Shown: positions 13,264 through 24,274, counted from the stretch's first letter. The stretch: 64,000 nucleotides of DNA from Lepidurus packardi (GCA_023053545.1 JAKZAN010000006.1:5213001-5277000), one strand, 5' to 3'. Program-made: numbers and translations. Notes: a model not told the origin generated them from the sequence alone.

Positions 13264-15580
13264 TACTGTGTATCGTGACAAAGGTGTATCTAGGAGAGCA
13301 CCAAAGGGGACAAAGATCGTTTTTTAGGAGGTTTAGGAGGTTTAAGAGGCAGTTCTTCTCTCTCTCTCTGTCTCTCTTTCTGTCTCTTTCAACTTATAAT
13401 CACTCCCATGAGCTTCTATTCGGTTCCTAATATCCTTAACTACGTGTCGAAGCTATGCCTCTTCTGGGAGTTGGGTGTCCCAATACATGACCCTAGAGCA
13501 TATACGATTGTTATCGCACACCAGACTTGCACCATAAAGACAGCCTTTGTTTTGCCTGTCCGTTCGCATTCCTTTTTGAGAACTCACTTAAAGGTTGTGC
13601 GTGTGATTGTGCGCGTAAACTATGTTACACCTTTCCTCTTTTGGGACACTGTTATTCCCCCCAATCTTCCAAATCTTCCAATTCGTTCCCTGTTAATAAA
13701 ATTAAGCAGGTCTACAATGATTCCAAAGGATCAACGCATTCCAAGCTTGTCTTTTGCTAGACATTTTTTCTTTTTTTTTGCGCCTACAATCTTCGTAAGC
13801 TGTTTGCGTATTCAACCAGCATACTCCTCGTTTGTCTCGAGACAGGTGGCACCAGCACCAGCACCCTAGCTTCCCCGCACAATCAAGAAAAAAACACAGG
13901 TGGCATTAGATTGGAAGACCGCACTCACACTTCACATTGAAAGTTTTCCCTCCTTTGCCCAGCTCGGACAGTGAGTGATGCAGAAATTAAACCAAAAAAA
14001 AAAACAAAGAACGAACGACACTTCTAAAATAGGCGCCTTAATTCTCTTAAACGGTTGCCCAAAATGGATCTGGATCCCTCCTCCATCTCCATATACCCTC
14101 ATCAACCAAACCAAAATGGCGTCAAAACGGATGGCCTCTCTTGATGACGCTTAACAGATCCCAGTGTGGGCAATACCTTGTATTCTTCTACACCGTCTAG
14201 GCATTCCAACATATCTGGACATTGCCCTCCAAACATGACTTCCTTTAACCCCAAACACAAAAAAAAATTATTAGAATCTATAACTTACAGCGCTTATTAG
14301 CTTCTGGGTAAACATCACAAAAAAATCAAAAAAACATTTAAAAAAATACAACAAGTATCCACAATTCACAGCGTTTATTAGTTTCGGGGCAAACATCACC
14401 ATCACCGATGTAAAAAAAAAAAAAAAAAAATCACTGAAGTGCAGGTAGCACGTTGATGACGCGGGAGCTAGGAGAAAAGAAGGTCAATGATGAAGATACA
14501 TGGATGGGTTCTTATCTTCTGGGCAATAAGGTCTATAATTAAGCTATCAAGGACGTTTGGCAACAAAAGCGTTTTTCATTCCCAAGAATAATGTCTCCTT
14601 CCCCCCGCCTTATGAGATTAACAAGAGCGACATCTGTTTTGGATTCGAGCAAAAAGCCAAAATTATTTGCTATAGAACGTTTTGGCTTCTTGGGACGAAA
14701 AAGAACCTTCTATAATCCTCGTTGAAGAGTTACAGTTACTCTATGACCCTTTTAGAGTCTCAACTATTCCTAATTATTTCAACCGGTAAAGATTCGGAGA
14801 TTCGAAGATAAAAAAGAAAGGAAGTGAGTCAATACCGTCAATACAATTAGCTTTCTTGTTTGTATTTGGCAAGCTTGGACACGATTTGGAAACCTGGTAT
14901 ACGAGATTAAAGCGCGGCATAGATCATGATTCAGCTATTAAGAAACGAACTTTCAATTTCCGTTATCGATAAAGGATCAGCTGTTCCTTCTTGGTTGTTT
15001 AAGGCATCTTAGGTTTGAAACGTTTGAAACTACCAACCCCGTCAGGTTGAAAAACCTTTCTGTCGGCGTGACATCCTGTTTGAGTTGGGTTTAAGAAGAC
15101 TCATGAGATATACTGAAATGAGAACGTGTTAGAATAGCGTGGCCGCCCACGTGAAAACTCACGTTTTTTTCCTCACACGAAACTCTTGTTGCGTTTTTAC
15201 ACTAAACGCTGCTTGTCTCGAATCTTTTACACACGATAGAAGTGTAATCTTGTGCGGTGTCAGGGGGGGTTTAACGGGAGGCGCCAAAGCGGAGTCATTT
15301 GCGGTCTTTGCAATGTGGTTGAGATGCTATAAACGTTTCAACCCAGCTTTTCCTTTTCGGGACGGGTCCCCGGCATCACGGCGTCACTTATATGAGTCCT
15401 ACGAGCAATCCTATGAGGTTCCGGATTCCGTTAAGTCTCGTCGTTTGTTGGTGTCATTGGCAACTTTTCCTTTTCTTCCTTTTTTGTTTTTATTTTTGAT
15501 TTATTAAGACAAGTACCACTTATCAAAGCTACATACCAAAACCCCAAAAGGCGCCACCAAACTCGCTATACGTTTCCTGA
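10918..15580. other. No gene recognised
   Basis: Contains CAACAATGAA words at 12,260-12,720, a foldback at 12798-12903 and a ~70-bp direct repeat near 14285-14400 (TTATTAG.TTC.GGG.AAACATCAC). Homopolymer tracts and ORFs of up to 153 codons show no recognisable similarity. Confidence 0.5.
12798..12903. repeat. Foldback (inverted repeat with ~19-bp arms)
   Basis: Arm TTAGAGCGCATTCCATTGG (12798-12816) pairs with CCAGTGGAACGCGCTCTTA (12885-12903), with only a few mismatched positions. The loop of about 68 bases has further internal complementarity. Confidence 0.7.
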
Positions 15581-15589
15581 AGCTATAAT

Positions 15590-15830
15590 GGTACTTTGCT
15601 TCCATATTATGCAATTCATGGTTACTAAGGGCGTGTTTCCAGTACTTAAGCATAGGAAAATCGCCCTTATACCAGTTCATTGATACTAAAGCTTGGTTTG
15701 CCATGTTGAAGCATACGAAAATCGCCTGTATTGCAATTCATTGTTACGAAGGTCCAGTTTAGAGTATTAAAACATAGAAAAACCGCCTTTATTACAGTTC
15801 TTTGTTACGAAGGTTTGGATTTCCATGTTT
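15590..15830 (+). repeat. 61-bp repeat family, array of ~3-4 monomers
   Basis: Core CATAGGAAAATCGCCCTTAT and variants recur at 15651, 15712 and 15773, exactly 61 bases apart. Each monomer also carries TTCATTGTTAC[TG]AAGG. Confidence 0.9.
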
Positions 15831-16331
15831 TTCACAGTGATTTTGATTCTCTTTTGAAAAAAGTTTTTTTTTTTTTTTTTTAAACACTAATCCCAAATTA
15901 AAAGGAAAATAAATGGAAAATGGACGGGAATTTACAAAGGATAGATTAGAGGCCACCCATTTTTTAACTTTTTATTTGCTTTTTAAAAAACTCATTTTCT
16001 GACTTGATAAGGCTGTTATGCGTCGTCTGGGCCGGGGCGGCGCTGTGATGACGAATACACAATGCGTATTAATGGGCAGAGTGGCGCCCAGGCATAATTT
16101 TCTTGCGCCTTTTTGAAACATGATGTTACAGTCAAGTGTCAAGAAGACATGTCTTGTTTTGCATACTTAACCCAACAGGATGAATTTTAAGAATTTCATA
16201 TTAAAAAAAAAAAAAGTTTTAAAAAAAGGGTTGGAGCCAACGCAGATTGACTAATTGTGCAACCCACCCTTTTCCCGGGATGCATTCCCAAAATAATGAA
16301 GCATTGGGAAATCATTGTTGTGGACCTTGCA

Positions 16332-16339
16332 TATAAAAG
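16332..16339 (+). promoter_or_regulatory. TATA-box-like site upstream of the FGF-like gene
   Basis: TATAAAAG preceded by GCA and followed by a G-rich stretch, a good TATA match about 570 bases before the candidate start codons. A transcription start near 16365 would be plausible. The position fits but there is no other support. Confidence 0.25.
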
Positions 16340-16903
16340 GGAGTGGGTGGGGGTTAAGCCATGGTTTCAGGGAACGTCAGTCGTTTGCCAGAAGTGGACT
16401 AGTCAACATAGTGTTTGGGCCCCTCTACCGCTAGGTTGCTTGGCTTCTAGTCTGTTTTCCTTTTCAAAACGTTACTGTGAATTCAAATCCCGAGTTTCCA
16501 ACGTTTGTCACAAGTGTCCTTTATGGTGGTCATGAGGTTTCAATGCTGGAGAGCAGGTAGGCACTTTGATATCCTGAGAGGGGTCTTGTCAACATTTGAG
16601 TGAGACTCGACGCGGCGTCGACTGAGGCGGGACGCTTAGCTCAACGGTAACACGTGGCGGAAATGGTGGAAACGAAAGCGCGGGAAAGACCTGCAATAGA
16701 GTAGCGTCGCGTGTTTTACCATTAAATACACGTTACAGTTAGTTAATTCATTTACCATTATTAAGTTCTAATGTGGTGACAAGGGGTAATTGACTGTAAG
16801 CTATCTAGCAGTGCTATAAAACATTGAAACGTTTTGAGCAACACATTGAATTAGTATCTCTGGCAGCGCTGCTAAGTTATGGCAGTTCCCATACTGTGTT
16901 ACA

Positions 16904-16956
16904 ATGAAAGAAAAAGCTCAGGCGAAGTGTTGTGGAAATCTGTTGGTGGTCGGAAA
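16904..16956 (+). CDS. FGF-like gene: putative initiator exon (ends uncertain)
   Basis: The signal-peptide exon at 17019 begins with the last base of a codon, so two bases must come from an upstream exon holding the ATG. An ATG at 16904 (context ACAATGA) gives a basic n-region, MKEKAQAK. GT sites at 16927, 16942 and 16957 all join it in frame to the hydrophobic exon. A second ATG at 16879 also works, with a GT at 16896 or by reading straight through. None of these donors is strong. The end given is the longest of the three options. Confidence 0.35.
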
Positions 16957-19900
16957 GTGCTGTTCCCAAGTTTGCAAACTCAAAGTCTAATTGTCTTTTC
17001 TTTTTTTTTTCACTACAGGTTTTTTGGTCTCGCCGTCTTAGTGCAAGTCTTGCTGGTTTTCCCGATGGTAAGTTTTCCTCCTTTCTTAGATGCTCGGGCC
17101 ACGTGGTTATGTGTCGATCCAGGCGTCTTCTCTGGCATAGGTTTTCTAAATAGGAAGGCAAGCAACAACAAAGAGGAAAAAAAAGAAAGAAAGAGAAAAC
17201 AGGACGGGTGCGAACAAGCCATTATTATGTCAAGTGCCCAGACTTCGTAAAAAAATTAAAAAAAAAAAAAACCCAGATAGAATGCATTTAATAACCGTGG
17301 CGCAACGGATTTGCTTTAGCTGTTAGTTATAGAACAAGTCTAAACGTCTTTTTCCTTGTTGCAACAACGTTTTGGCAATGGCCGTGACACGCCGTAGCTG
17401 AAAAGTCCGCGCGCAATATATATAAACATAAATAAAATATAAATACACCCGTCGAAAATTGTAATGGATGGCTTTGCCTTACACGGAGACTTTCATTAGA
17501 CTCCGAAAAGGGCAAATTAGCATGTTGATTACCTACAGCAGGCAACAAATTTTGACTTAACTAGATAATGATAACTACGTGGTTTTCTGCATTTTTCATT
17601 TTGTTTTTCTCGTCTCACTCGTTTTTTGTTGTTGAAAATTTAGCAAAGTGGTCAGCTTGTTTTGTTCATTTGTTAGCGAGTGTAGCCAAATAGTGAACTT
17701 GATTGAAGCATTCTAGGGATGTTAAATAGCAATATTAGAATTCATTTTAAATTATTAAAATGCATTCTAAAGTTTATTCTGGCAACGTAATGCTTGTTAA
17801 TAAAGGCTGATTTTCAGTGCTAAAACATAGGAAAACCGCCCTTATTGCAGTTCTTTGTTACTAAGGACTGCTTTTTTATACTTAAGCATAAGAAAAACGC
17901 CCTTATTGCAGTTCAATGATACTAAGGCTGCATTTTCAATGCTTGAACATAGGAAAAATGCCCTTATTTCATGTCACTGTTACGAAGACCCAGTTTACAG
18001 TATTAAAACATAGGAAAACCGCCCTTATTGCAGATCTTTGTTACTAAGGTCTATCGTCTCTAGTTATACTATTCGCAAAAAGTTTGCAACACGGTGCATT
18101 ATTCTTCAAATAATGTCAAATAAAATTTTAAAAAATGCAAAAATAATGTTTCAATTAAGTAAATTAAATTAAATTATTGAGGATATAATTTAGAAGGGCA
18201 GTTTCAATAATATGTGTTGGTTGGTTTAGGTGGGTGAGTGCGCTTCATTGGGTAGTCGCGATCAACCCGGTCAGCAGCACGAAGGGCGGGCATCAGCCAA
18301 AAATGGGGGCGCCGGTAATATTCCTGGGGAACTGGGGCAGGGGTCTGCTTTAACCCGGCATCACGAGCGAAGAAAAAGTCACCTTCGTCATCGCGCCCCA
18401 GGAGAGCGGAAAACAGACCGGGATCACGGGGCACCCTCACCACCGGCGCTAGGCTCGCTGACCGTTCCTTCCAGTCAGGGTGTTCAGCGACTCAGCATCT
18501 ACATGAGTCACTGTACCAGTACCGTCGTCGGCGGCGTTCTAAGACTCCATGGGAATCGCGTCGATGCCAAAACCAATATGGGAGACCCTTCAGGTAAACC
18601 ATTTCTTGACCCATGTTCTGATTCTCTTCTTGACATCCTCTGATTTTCTTCTTGACATCCTCTGATTCTCTTCTTGACATCCTCTGATTCTCTTCTTGAT
18701 ACTCTTCTTAACCAACGAATCTCTTAAACCTACATTGAAAGGTCTAAAAACTTTTAAGTCCATTTCGACTTGAACTTTCAATTAACCTCATGTACTTCTT
18801 GATGCAGTTGGAGGGTTCATAATAAACTTATTTTTTGGGTGTTCACAGCTGCGTTGATGGTGATCAGCGTGAGAGTGGGTCTCGTGCGAATCCAGGCAGC
18901 CAATAGCAATCGCTCGCTTTGCTTCAACAAGACAGGAGTACTGCAGGTCAAGGTAAATTCAATCTCCCCCACGATATTCCTGAAATTTCCAACATTCTTG
19001 CCAGTTGACGCTTTTAGCTAATACTTTGGGTGGTGCAGGGGTTTGGGGAAGGGGAAAGGACCGTTATGTTTAAAGTAGAAAGTCTCTCTTACCCTACGCA
19101 CTCTACGTGCAGACAATCAGCATAAGGGTCTGGGAAAACTGTGCGAAAATCGAGGCAAGAGTCAAGTTTTCTTTACCCCTTGCTGATCGCCCATGGTTAT
19201 TTCCTTTCCAAGGGTTTGGACCCGGATTGCTTTCGAAGACTTCCCTGAGAAAAGGGTGGTGGGGGCTTCCAACGCCACGTAAACGTAAGACGAGACTGAT
19301 GTGATGAGCCGCCGTTGTATTCACACGGATGGTCGACAGGTATATAAGCAGAAAACAGGGTTCCAAACACAGCACACAACAAGAGGGGTTCCAACGTTAA
19401 TGGAAAACTCGGTTCGGCGCTACATCACATGTGTATGTGTGGTCATTTGGTGGGGGCCCAAACATGCCAAGATTCTCATAGGCTTTGTTATCAACCGCAT
19501 CGTTAAAACGCTATGGGGTTCACCCCGATCCGCGTCCACGCTAAAAGCCACTTCAGTCTACTTCAAGTCACTATCAGTCAGTTGTAACGTAATGGTGGAA
19601 GTATAGAAAGAAAGCTGTGGAATTGAGAACTTCAGAAGAAGATCCAAGACCCAGTCCGGCGGTGGAAGATGGGAGGTGCATTTGGGAGAACAATGCCTAG
19701 CTTTTAGAGTCAATAGAGTTGTATACAAGACAGGACAGTACTTGTACACGGAATAAGCGTCATGTGTGTTTGGAGGTAGGGATATGAGCAGCCAAGGGCC
19801 GTTTACCTTGTGCGATGCGTGTATGTACTGCAATAAGACATGGACCGTAGACGAGAAGAGCAAGAGAGAGTGTGGGAACGTTCTAACTTTGGGAAGCAGC

Positions 19901-22212
19901 CGGGCAATAAGGACCCTACTACCTTACCACCCATCCTGAAAGCACAGACGCGGGCAAACAAGGGCAAGGCTGTAACACAAACAGTCAACCTTACATATCA
20001 CCTGCTTTTTGAAATAGGAGAATTTTCCACCCAAAAAATACAAGAACTTTGAAGTAGAAAATAACAGAGCTTGGTGAGCGGTCGTCCACGAATCGACTCC
20101 TAGCGGTGTGAAGACCTGAATACTTGAATACAAAACTTGAGTGATTCACTGTCCTAGAACGCTAACGTAGACAGCCGGGGAGGGAGGACAAGAATGAAAT
20201 CTTCCATGGTAACCCAGAATGTCACTGTCTGACAAATAAGCGAGAGTCTTTTCAGTGTTGACCAACTTTCACTGTTGGGCAGAGGGGAAGAGTCAGGACG
20301 AAATCATCTCAACTGGACGTTTCATTGTTGCTCAGAGGTGGTGGAGCCTTTCGATGTTGACCAAGTTTCAGTGTGAGGAGAGCGAAAGAGTCAAGACCCA
20401 ATCATTTTCAGTTGGAATGTTCATTGCTGCTGAGTTGGTGGTGGGATAGCGCGCGTTGAGTGAGGTCCAACGGCTTGGGGCCGAGAAGCCATCCCTTGAA
20501 TTGAGTTGACTTTCGGTTCACCTTCTAGGAAGACGCGTTTTCAAGGTAAGGCTCATTGCGTTGGCTGTTTGCCAGGTTTCCGTGAGGTCGAAGTGAAAAG
20601 GAGGGCTTGTTGGGTAATTAAAAGGAACGTTGGAGTGATTCTTCGTGATAGATGGGGGAATCCGTAAGCAATATCCCTCTCCGAAGTATTCAAGGCTGGC
20701 CCATCTCATTCCTCCCATTCCTCCGCGCTCATGCTCGTTCATCCTTTGACTCGCCTCTCATTGTCTGCCGGTCATTAAGTCCGCGAGTCTAGAACAGAAG
20801 AATATTCTCCCGATCAGAGATCAAGAACGAAAGAATAGGGGACCGACCCATGTGTTGTTGAACTTTGGATGCTGGGTGATGGAGGGCTCACGAGGCGATT
20901 CTCCCGAAAGAGGCCTTTGCTAAACTATCTGTCGCGTTCTATTGAATCCCTTGCACGTTTGATCGACTCGTCCGGCTCCGTGCCGTCCGTGGGCAATCTG
21001 CATGGCGTCTACGTAGCAAGCCAGAGGGGGAAAAAAAGTTGCAAAGTACAAGCATCCATAATTACGTGCTTAATCACGAAAAACAGTCCCTGGACCACCC
21101 AAGGTACACTCTTTAAGCCTCCCCACCCCCTGAACTTCCGCTTGTTTGGGTTCTTATGTTGCATTAATGTCCTTTGGACTGGCATTTAGTTTGGTATTTC
21201 AGTGCGTTTTTAGGCACTAGTTGCATTCAACAGGTTTTGCAATGCTTAATGGCTGTCTTTCTTCCCGAAACAGAAAAATGGACGGGGTCCGCTGTGCGAG
21301 TTCCATCAAACGGTCAGTCCGACCGGGTACATTCAGTTTTACTCGGCGTACAAGCCGCACCGCCCCAAAAAGTCCGCACGTCACCCGGTCGACGGTCATT
21401 TGGAAGAGCAGGAGCCGCAGGATGCGTGGTTCGTAGCCTTTGACGAGCGAGGGAACCCCTTACCCGGGACCAGCCTTTACGGCAATCATCGCTGTTACGA
21501 ACTGCTGAACCTGTCCCCGACCGTCAAGACCGAAATCGACCTGCCGCCTGGCATGAATCGAGACTCTGTTAGGGAGAGTGTGAAGAACCGGTTAACGCTC
21601 ACGCCAGCCGACGCGAGCCCCGTAGTGCCTGACGACCGAGTACGAACAGTGAACGAGCCAGTGTTAGGTAAAGAGAAGAAGAAGAAAACTGACCCCCATG
21701 CTAAGCGCACCCGGAACCCAGTGCCGGACGGACGGACGAAAGGTCACAAGAAACATAAGTTAGACAGTGCGAGTGAAGCGCCAGTAGTGCCAGGTAAAGC
21801 ACAGAGGGTGGCGACTCCGGCCACCAAATTGACTCAGAACAAGCCAGTCAGAGACAGTCCAAGCGTGAGTGTTGGAAGCGCAATCCCTCAGAAGAAAGCG
21901 GACAAAGTTCGGCACCAGAGGAAGAAGCAGCGTCGAGTAAAAGCAAGTGGCCATCTTACGCAGGAGCCGAACCCGGCCGCCCTCTTCGCGACGGTGGCCG
22001 AGCCGCTGTCCGTGGCTTTCCCCTCGGAGCGACGGCCGAGCGAAGACCAGCGGACGTGGCAGACCGACAGTTCAGCGTTGGCCGTTCCCAGCGGCGCGGA
22101 CTTACCTTCGGCCGAACCGAACTCGCTGGAGGGCGCGTCACCGCCAGCTCGAACCGCCTTCATCCTACTGGAAGAAGGCGGGTGGAGAGAGGTTCCCAAA
22201 CCCACTGCCTAA
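16904..22212 (+). CDS. FGF8/17/18-like secreted growth factor (whole spliced gene)
   Basis: Spliced gene whose product reads as a fibroblast growth factor, a secreted ligand for FGF receptor tyrosine kinases. Exons used are 17019-17067, 18230-18593, 18849-18952 and 21274-22212, plus an uncertain initiator exon near 16879-16956. Junction phases agree throughout. The product has about 490-500 residues: hydrophobic signal peptide, linker, beta-trefoil core and a long basic Ser/Pro-rich tail. Core signatures in order are NRVDAKTNMGDPS (compare the FGF8 segment RINAMAEDGDP), GLVRIQAANSNRSLCFNKTG (the VRI.G...LC.NK.G motif), NGRGPLCEF (NGKGKDCVF), then a WFVAFDERGNPLPG segment (WYVALNRKGRPRKG). The two core cysteines of FGFs are present. 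The closest arthropod relatives by layout are Pyramus and Thisbe, which also have long tails. The family is clear; orthology and the start codon are inference. Confidence 0.85.
17019..17067 (+). CDS. FGF-like gene: signal-peptide exon (49 nt)
   Basis: Short exon with an excellent acceptor (T-rich tract then CACTACAG) and a consensus donor (GATG then GTAAGT). In the only frame that fits the next exon it encodes FFGLAVLVQVLLVFPM, a run typical of a signal-peptide core. It ends in phase 0, which matches the phase-0 start of the exon at 18230. Signal-peptide cleavage is likely a few residues into the next exon, near GECAS. Confidence 0.7.
17780..18050 (+). repeat. 61-bp repeat family, four monomers in an FGF-gene intron
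   Basis: CATAGGAAAA-type cores begin at 17826, 17887, 17948 and 18009, each 61 bases apart, with CGCCCTTATTGCAGTTC..TG and TTACTAAGG in each monomer. This is the cleanest array of the family. Confidence 0.92.
18230..18593 (+). CDS. FGF-like gene: linker and first part of the beta-trefoil (364 nt)
   Basis: The acceptor is GGTTTAG directly before 18230 and the donor is TTCAG then GTAAAC. It is open throughout in the phase required by both neighbours. The first ~80 residues are Gly/Ser/Arg-rich and resemble nothing I recognise. The last ~40 residues (VQRLSIYMSHC... to NRVDAKTNMGDPS) align with the start of the FGF8/18 core, including the R-[IV]-[ND]-A...GDP block. It ends in phase 1. A competing + frame over 18320-18593 is open but does not fit the 104-nt exon. 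Confidence 0.75.
18620..18710. repeat. 22-bp tandem minisatellite in an FGF-gene intron
   Basis: Four copies of a 22-bp unit (GATTCTCTTCTTGACATCCT plus CT) begin at 18620, 18642, 18664 and 18686, just downstream of the exon ending at 18593. The last copy is degenerate. It makes artificial open frames on the - strand. Confidence 0.85.
18849..18952 (+). CDS. FGF-like gene: central core exon (104 nt)
   Basis: Exon of 104 nt, the size of the central coding exon in many FGF genes, with acceptor GTGTTCACAG and donor CAAG then GTAAAT. It encodes ALMVISVRVGLVRIQAANS followed by NRSLCFNKTGVLQVK. This holds the family hallmark of a beta strand V-R-I, a turn, then L-C-x-N-K-x-G with its conserved cysteine. 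It enters in phase 1 and leaves in phase 0, as expected for this family. Confidence 0.88.
19030..21240. other. Intron of the FGF-like gene with repeat words
   Basis: Part of the intron between the 104-nt exon and the last exon. It holds an imperfect ~125-bp repeat at 20250-20440 built around GTTGACCAA.TTTCA.TGT and TTCATTGTTGCT words. No other exon is supported. Confidence 0.5.
21274..22212 (+). CDS. FGF-like gene: last exon, end of core plus long basic tail
   Basis: The acceptor is CTTCCCGAAACAG and the start is phase 0. It completes the FGF core with KNGRGPLCEF, TGYIQFYSAYK, DAWFVAFDERGNPLPG and a short YGNHRCYELL stretch, then the core ends near nucleotide 21520. An insertion of about 22 residues (HRPKKSARH... 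to EPQ) separates the YSAYK and AWFVAF strands. The remaining ~230 codons form a predicted disordered tail rich in Lys, Arg, Ser, Pro and Ala. It holds polybasic clusters (KEKKKKTD, KGHKKHK, RHQRKKQRRVK) that could bind heparan sulphate or be cut by proprotein convertases. Stop TAA lies at 22210-22212. GC content is well above the flanking DNA. Confidence 0.87.
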   Translation, partial: KNGRGPLCEFHQTVSPTGYIQFYSAYKPHRPKKSARHPVDGHLEEQEPQDAWFVAFDERGNPLPGTSLYGNHRCYELLNLSPTVKTEIDLPPGMNRDSVRESVKNRLTLTPADASPVVPDDRVRTVNEPVLGKEKKKKTDPHAKRTRNPVPDGRTKGHKKHKLDSASEAPVVPGKAQRVATPATKLTQNKPVRDSPSVSVGSAIPQKKADKVRHQRKKQRRVKASGHLTQEPNPAALFATVAEPLSVAFPSERRPSEDQRTWQTDSSALAVPSGADLPSAEPNSLEGASPPARTAFILLEEGGWREVPKPTA

Positions 22213-22219
22213 AAACTGA

Positions 22220-22225
22220 AATAAA
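22220..22225 (+). terminator. Poly(A) signal of the FGF-like gene
   Basis: Canonical AATAAA eight bases after the stop codon, followed by an A-rich and then a G/T-containing stretch. This would give a very short 3' UTR. Confidence 0.6.
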
Positions 22226-22740
22226 CAAACATTTAGAAAAGGGAAAAAAATGTTTAAAGGTTCTAACCCCCCCACTCTGTAAATGGAAAACTCCCCCAAC
22301 ATTTGTACATGGTTTTACCCCCGCTTTTTTTTGGAAGAAGACAGGACGAACACGTTCTTATGTTGTGCGGATCTGCGGTCCGATTTACCTCCCCCACTCG
22401 GTTTCTGTTGCGGCTCACCTGTGTTGTATAGCCCCGCCCCCAATATAGTTTTACTCCGATTAGCGCACAGTATTTGCACATAACTTTTGTATACTCTCTA
22501 CAGTGGCTTTGTCTTTAAATAACTTTTCGAGAGCCGTACAAGTTTTGGGGAAAAAACGAGTAGAAATGCAACGACAAAGATGAAAGACAGAGCCAAAGTG
22601 CCAATTATATCAGTGCCAGTAAATTCACTTTGGGTGACATTTTGGGACCGATAACATTTTGCCAATGAGTCATCGTTTTCTCCAACTTTTTACTAATTTT
22701 TTTTATTTGATTTGGAGTTTTTCTTTCCTTCCACTTCCAG

Positions 22741-22797
22741 TTTGACTCGCGTGACAATACCAAGACAGAATTTTATGTTTTATATGGAAATTGGAGG
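22741..22797 (+). other. Orphan exon-like island (57 nt)
   Basis: A strong acceptor (TTTCCTTCCACTTCCAG) and donor (TGGAGG then GTAAAT) flank an open 19-codon segment, FDSRDNTKTEFYVLYGNWR. No partner exon or known protein is recognised, and it lies beyond the FGF poly(A) signal. Confidence 0.2.
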
Positions 22798-24183
22798 GTA
22801 AATCCAACCCGCCACGCCCCCTTTCCCCTTTAACTTTGTAAATTCATAACTTGAAACTAACGAGGAAAAGAAAACAGTTATTTGTCGAAGTCTCCCGACT
22901 GATTCTATTTATTTGTGAAACAAATCCATTCCGAAGACCTCGCGTGTTTCTTAGCTGAAACAAGGAGGTCATATGCACCGAGATCTGACCTTGTACTGGT
23001 CGAACGTCAAGATGCAGGATTGCAATATTTGGTAAGGGTTCTTACTGTCTATTTGCAAAAAAAAAATTACAAAGACAACACTGAACTGAAAGGAAGAGAT
23101 TTGTCCTCCCCGTGCTCATGAATATATTTTTTGCGGTATTGACCCGACATTGTCTAATACATGGAACCACCGCGTTCAATTTAAAATGAAAATGTGGTGA
23201 AATTCTAATTTACTTCAAATCTACCGTTTTCATATTAAATATTCCGTTCAAGAAGTGAATCCTCTGCACGGACTTCCACAGCTTAATCACAACAGTAATA
23301 AAAGTAATTATATGAAGAAAATGGTAAACTTCTCTAGTGTTCAAATGATTTAAAATTCTAGTAAATCACTCCACTGTTCTCCATAATTAACACTAAATGA
23401 TCGGCAGTTATTGAATCCTTGAATTATTGGTAACTTGCAGTGAAACGGTAGATCATTACACGCTTTGAAAACCATAAATCAGAGCTGAAAACGCTTCCTT
23501 TTTGGGCAGGCTAAAGGGTCTGAATTGTAGTCGCTTTTTCTTTGCGAATATATTTGTACTGTTTACTCAAAACAATTTACCATATTCTCTTAATATGTAT
23601 GTTTCTAAATATACTATTTCAGAACCTTCGAAGCAGCGAGATTTAGACCATTCAGTTTATTTCATGTTTTCAAAAAACTCCATAGCAGGCTTTTTCACAT
23701 GGCCCGTGCAACACGTTCTCCAGATTTAAGTACAAATGAATGTAATATTCCATGGAGTAAAAAGTGACACTATTGTGTCACTGTTCAACAATGCCTTTTT
23801 ATTTTTTCAGCTATTGGAGTGAAAGAAAGTTTGAACGATTCTCGTCTAGGAAATTGATGAGAATACCTCCAAAGCTAACCTATAACCTAAGCTTACCTAA
23901 CTTAATAACCTAACCTAATGCATTTCCAATCCAACTACCAATTTTAAACTCGAGTGACACCAGTTTGTCATTCGCTTTCCGGAGAACGTTTTGCCAGAAT
24001 AGTACACACTGGTGTCATTGTTATCTCCGTAACCGGAGAACCTGTTGTGGCCCGCGAAACGCGACCGTAGCCATCTATTGACAGCACCCTCAAGCGAAGG
24101 TTTGTTGACAAGCGGGCCGGCCGTGTGATGACAAAGCCACACGTGAATGTACAAACTGCAAACGTTTAGTGATTCATAGCAAT

Positions 24184-24274
24184 ATGTTGAAATCCTTCCG
24201 AACAACGTTCACAAGCTTTGTCTCCACTCTAGCTGCCTTACCTTCCAAGTGCTTCTACAATTCTCCTTGCAAAT
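24184..24274 (+). other. Possible orphan first exon with a targeting-like peptide
   Basis: ATG 24184 opens MLKSFRTTFTSFVSTLAALP, a basic, hydroxylated peptide without acidic residues like a mitochondrial presequence, and runs to a consensus donor (AAAT then GTAAGT at 24275). The obvious downstream acceptor at about 24770 is out of phase. Low confidence. Confidence 0.18.

Noticed and set aside
16628..16660. tRNA A-box-like TTAGCTCAACGGTAACACG
   Set aside because: No GGTTCGA-type B box lies within the next 100 bases and no cloverleaf forms.
15590..18050. CRISPR-like array because of the regular 61-bp spacing
   Set aside because: Monomers vary across their whole length, there is no alternation of exact repeat and unique spacer, no cas genes, and the DNA is animal.
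19103..19375. 2A-like ESNPGPNP in a minus-strand ORF, seen in some LINE proteins
   Set aside because: The aspartate required two residues before the glutamate is replaced by valine, the next residue is phenylalanine, and no reverse-transcriptase sequence is nearby; probably chance within an FGF intron.
21888..22205. Overlapping ORFs on both strands in the FGF last exon
   Set aside because: The + frame continuing the FGF core explains the coding signal; the others are shadows in GC-rich DNA.
23875..23925. CCTAA/TTAGG arthropod telomere repeats
   Set aside because: Only a few degenerate copies in AT-rich DNA, not a telomeric array.
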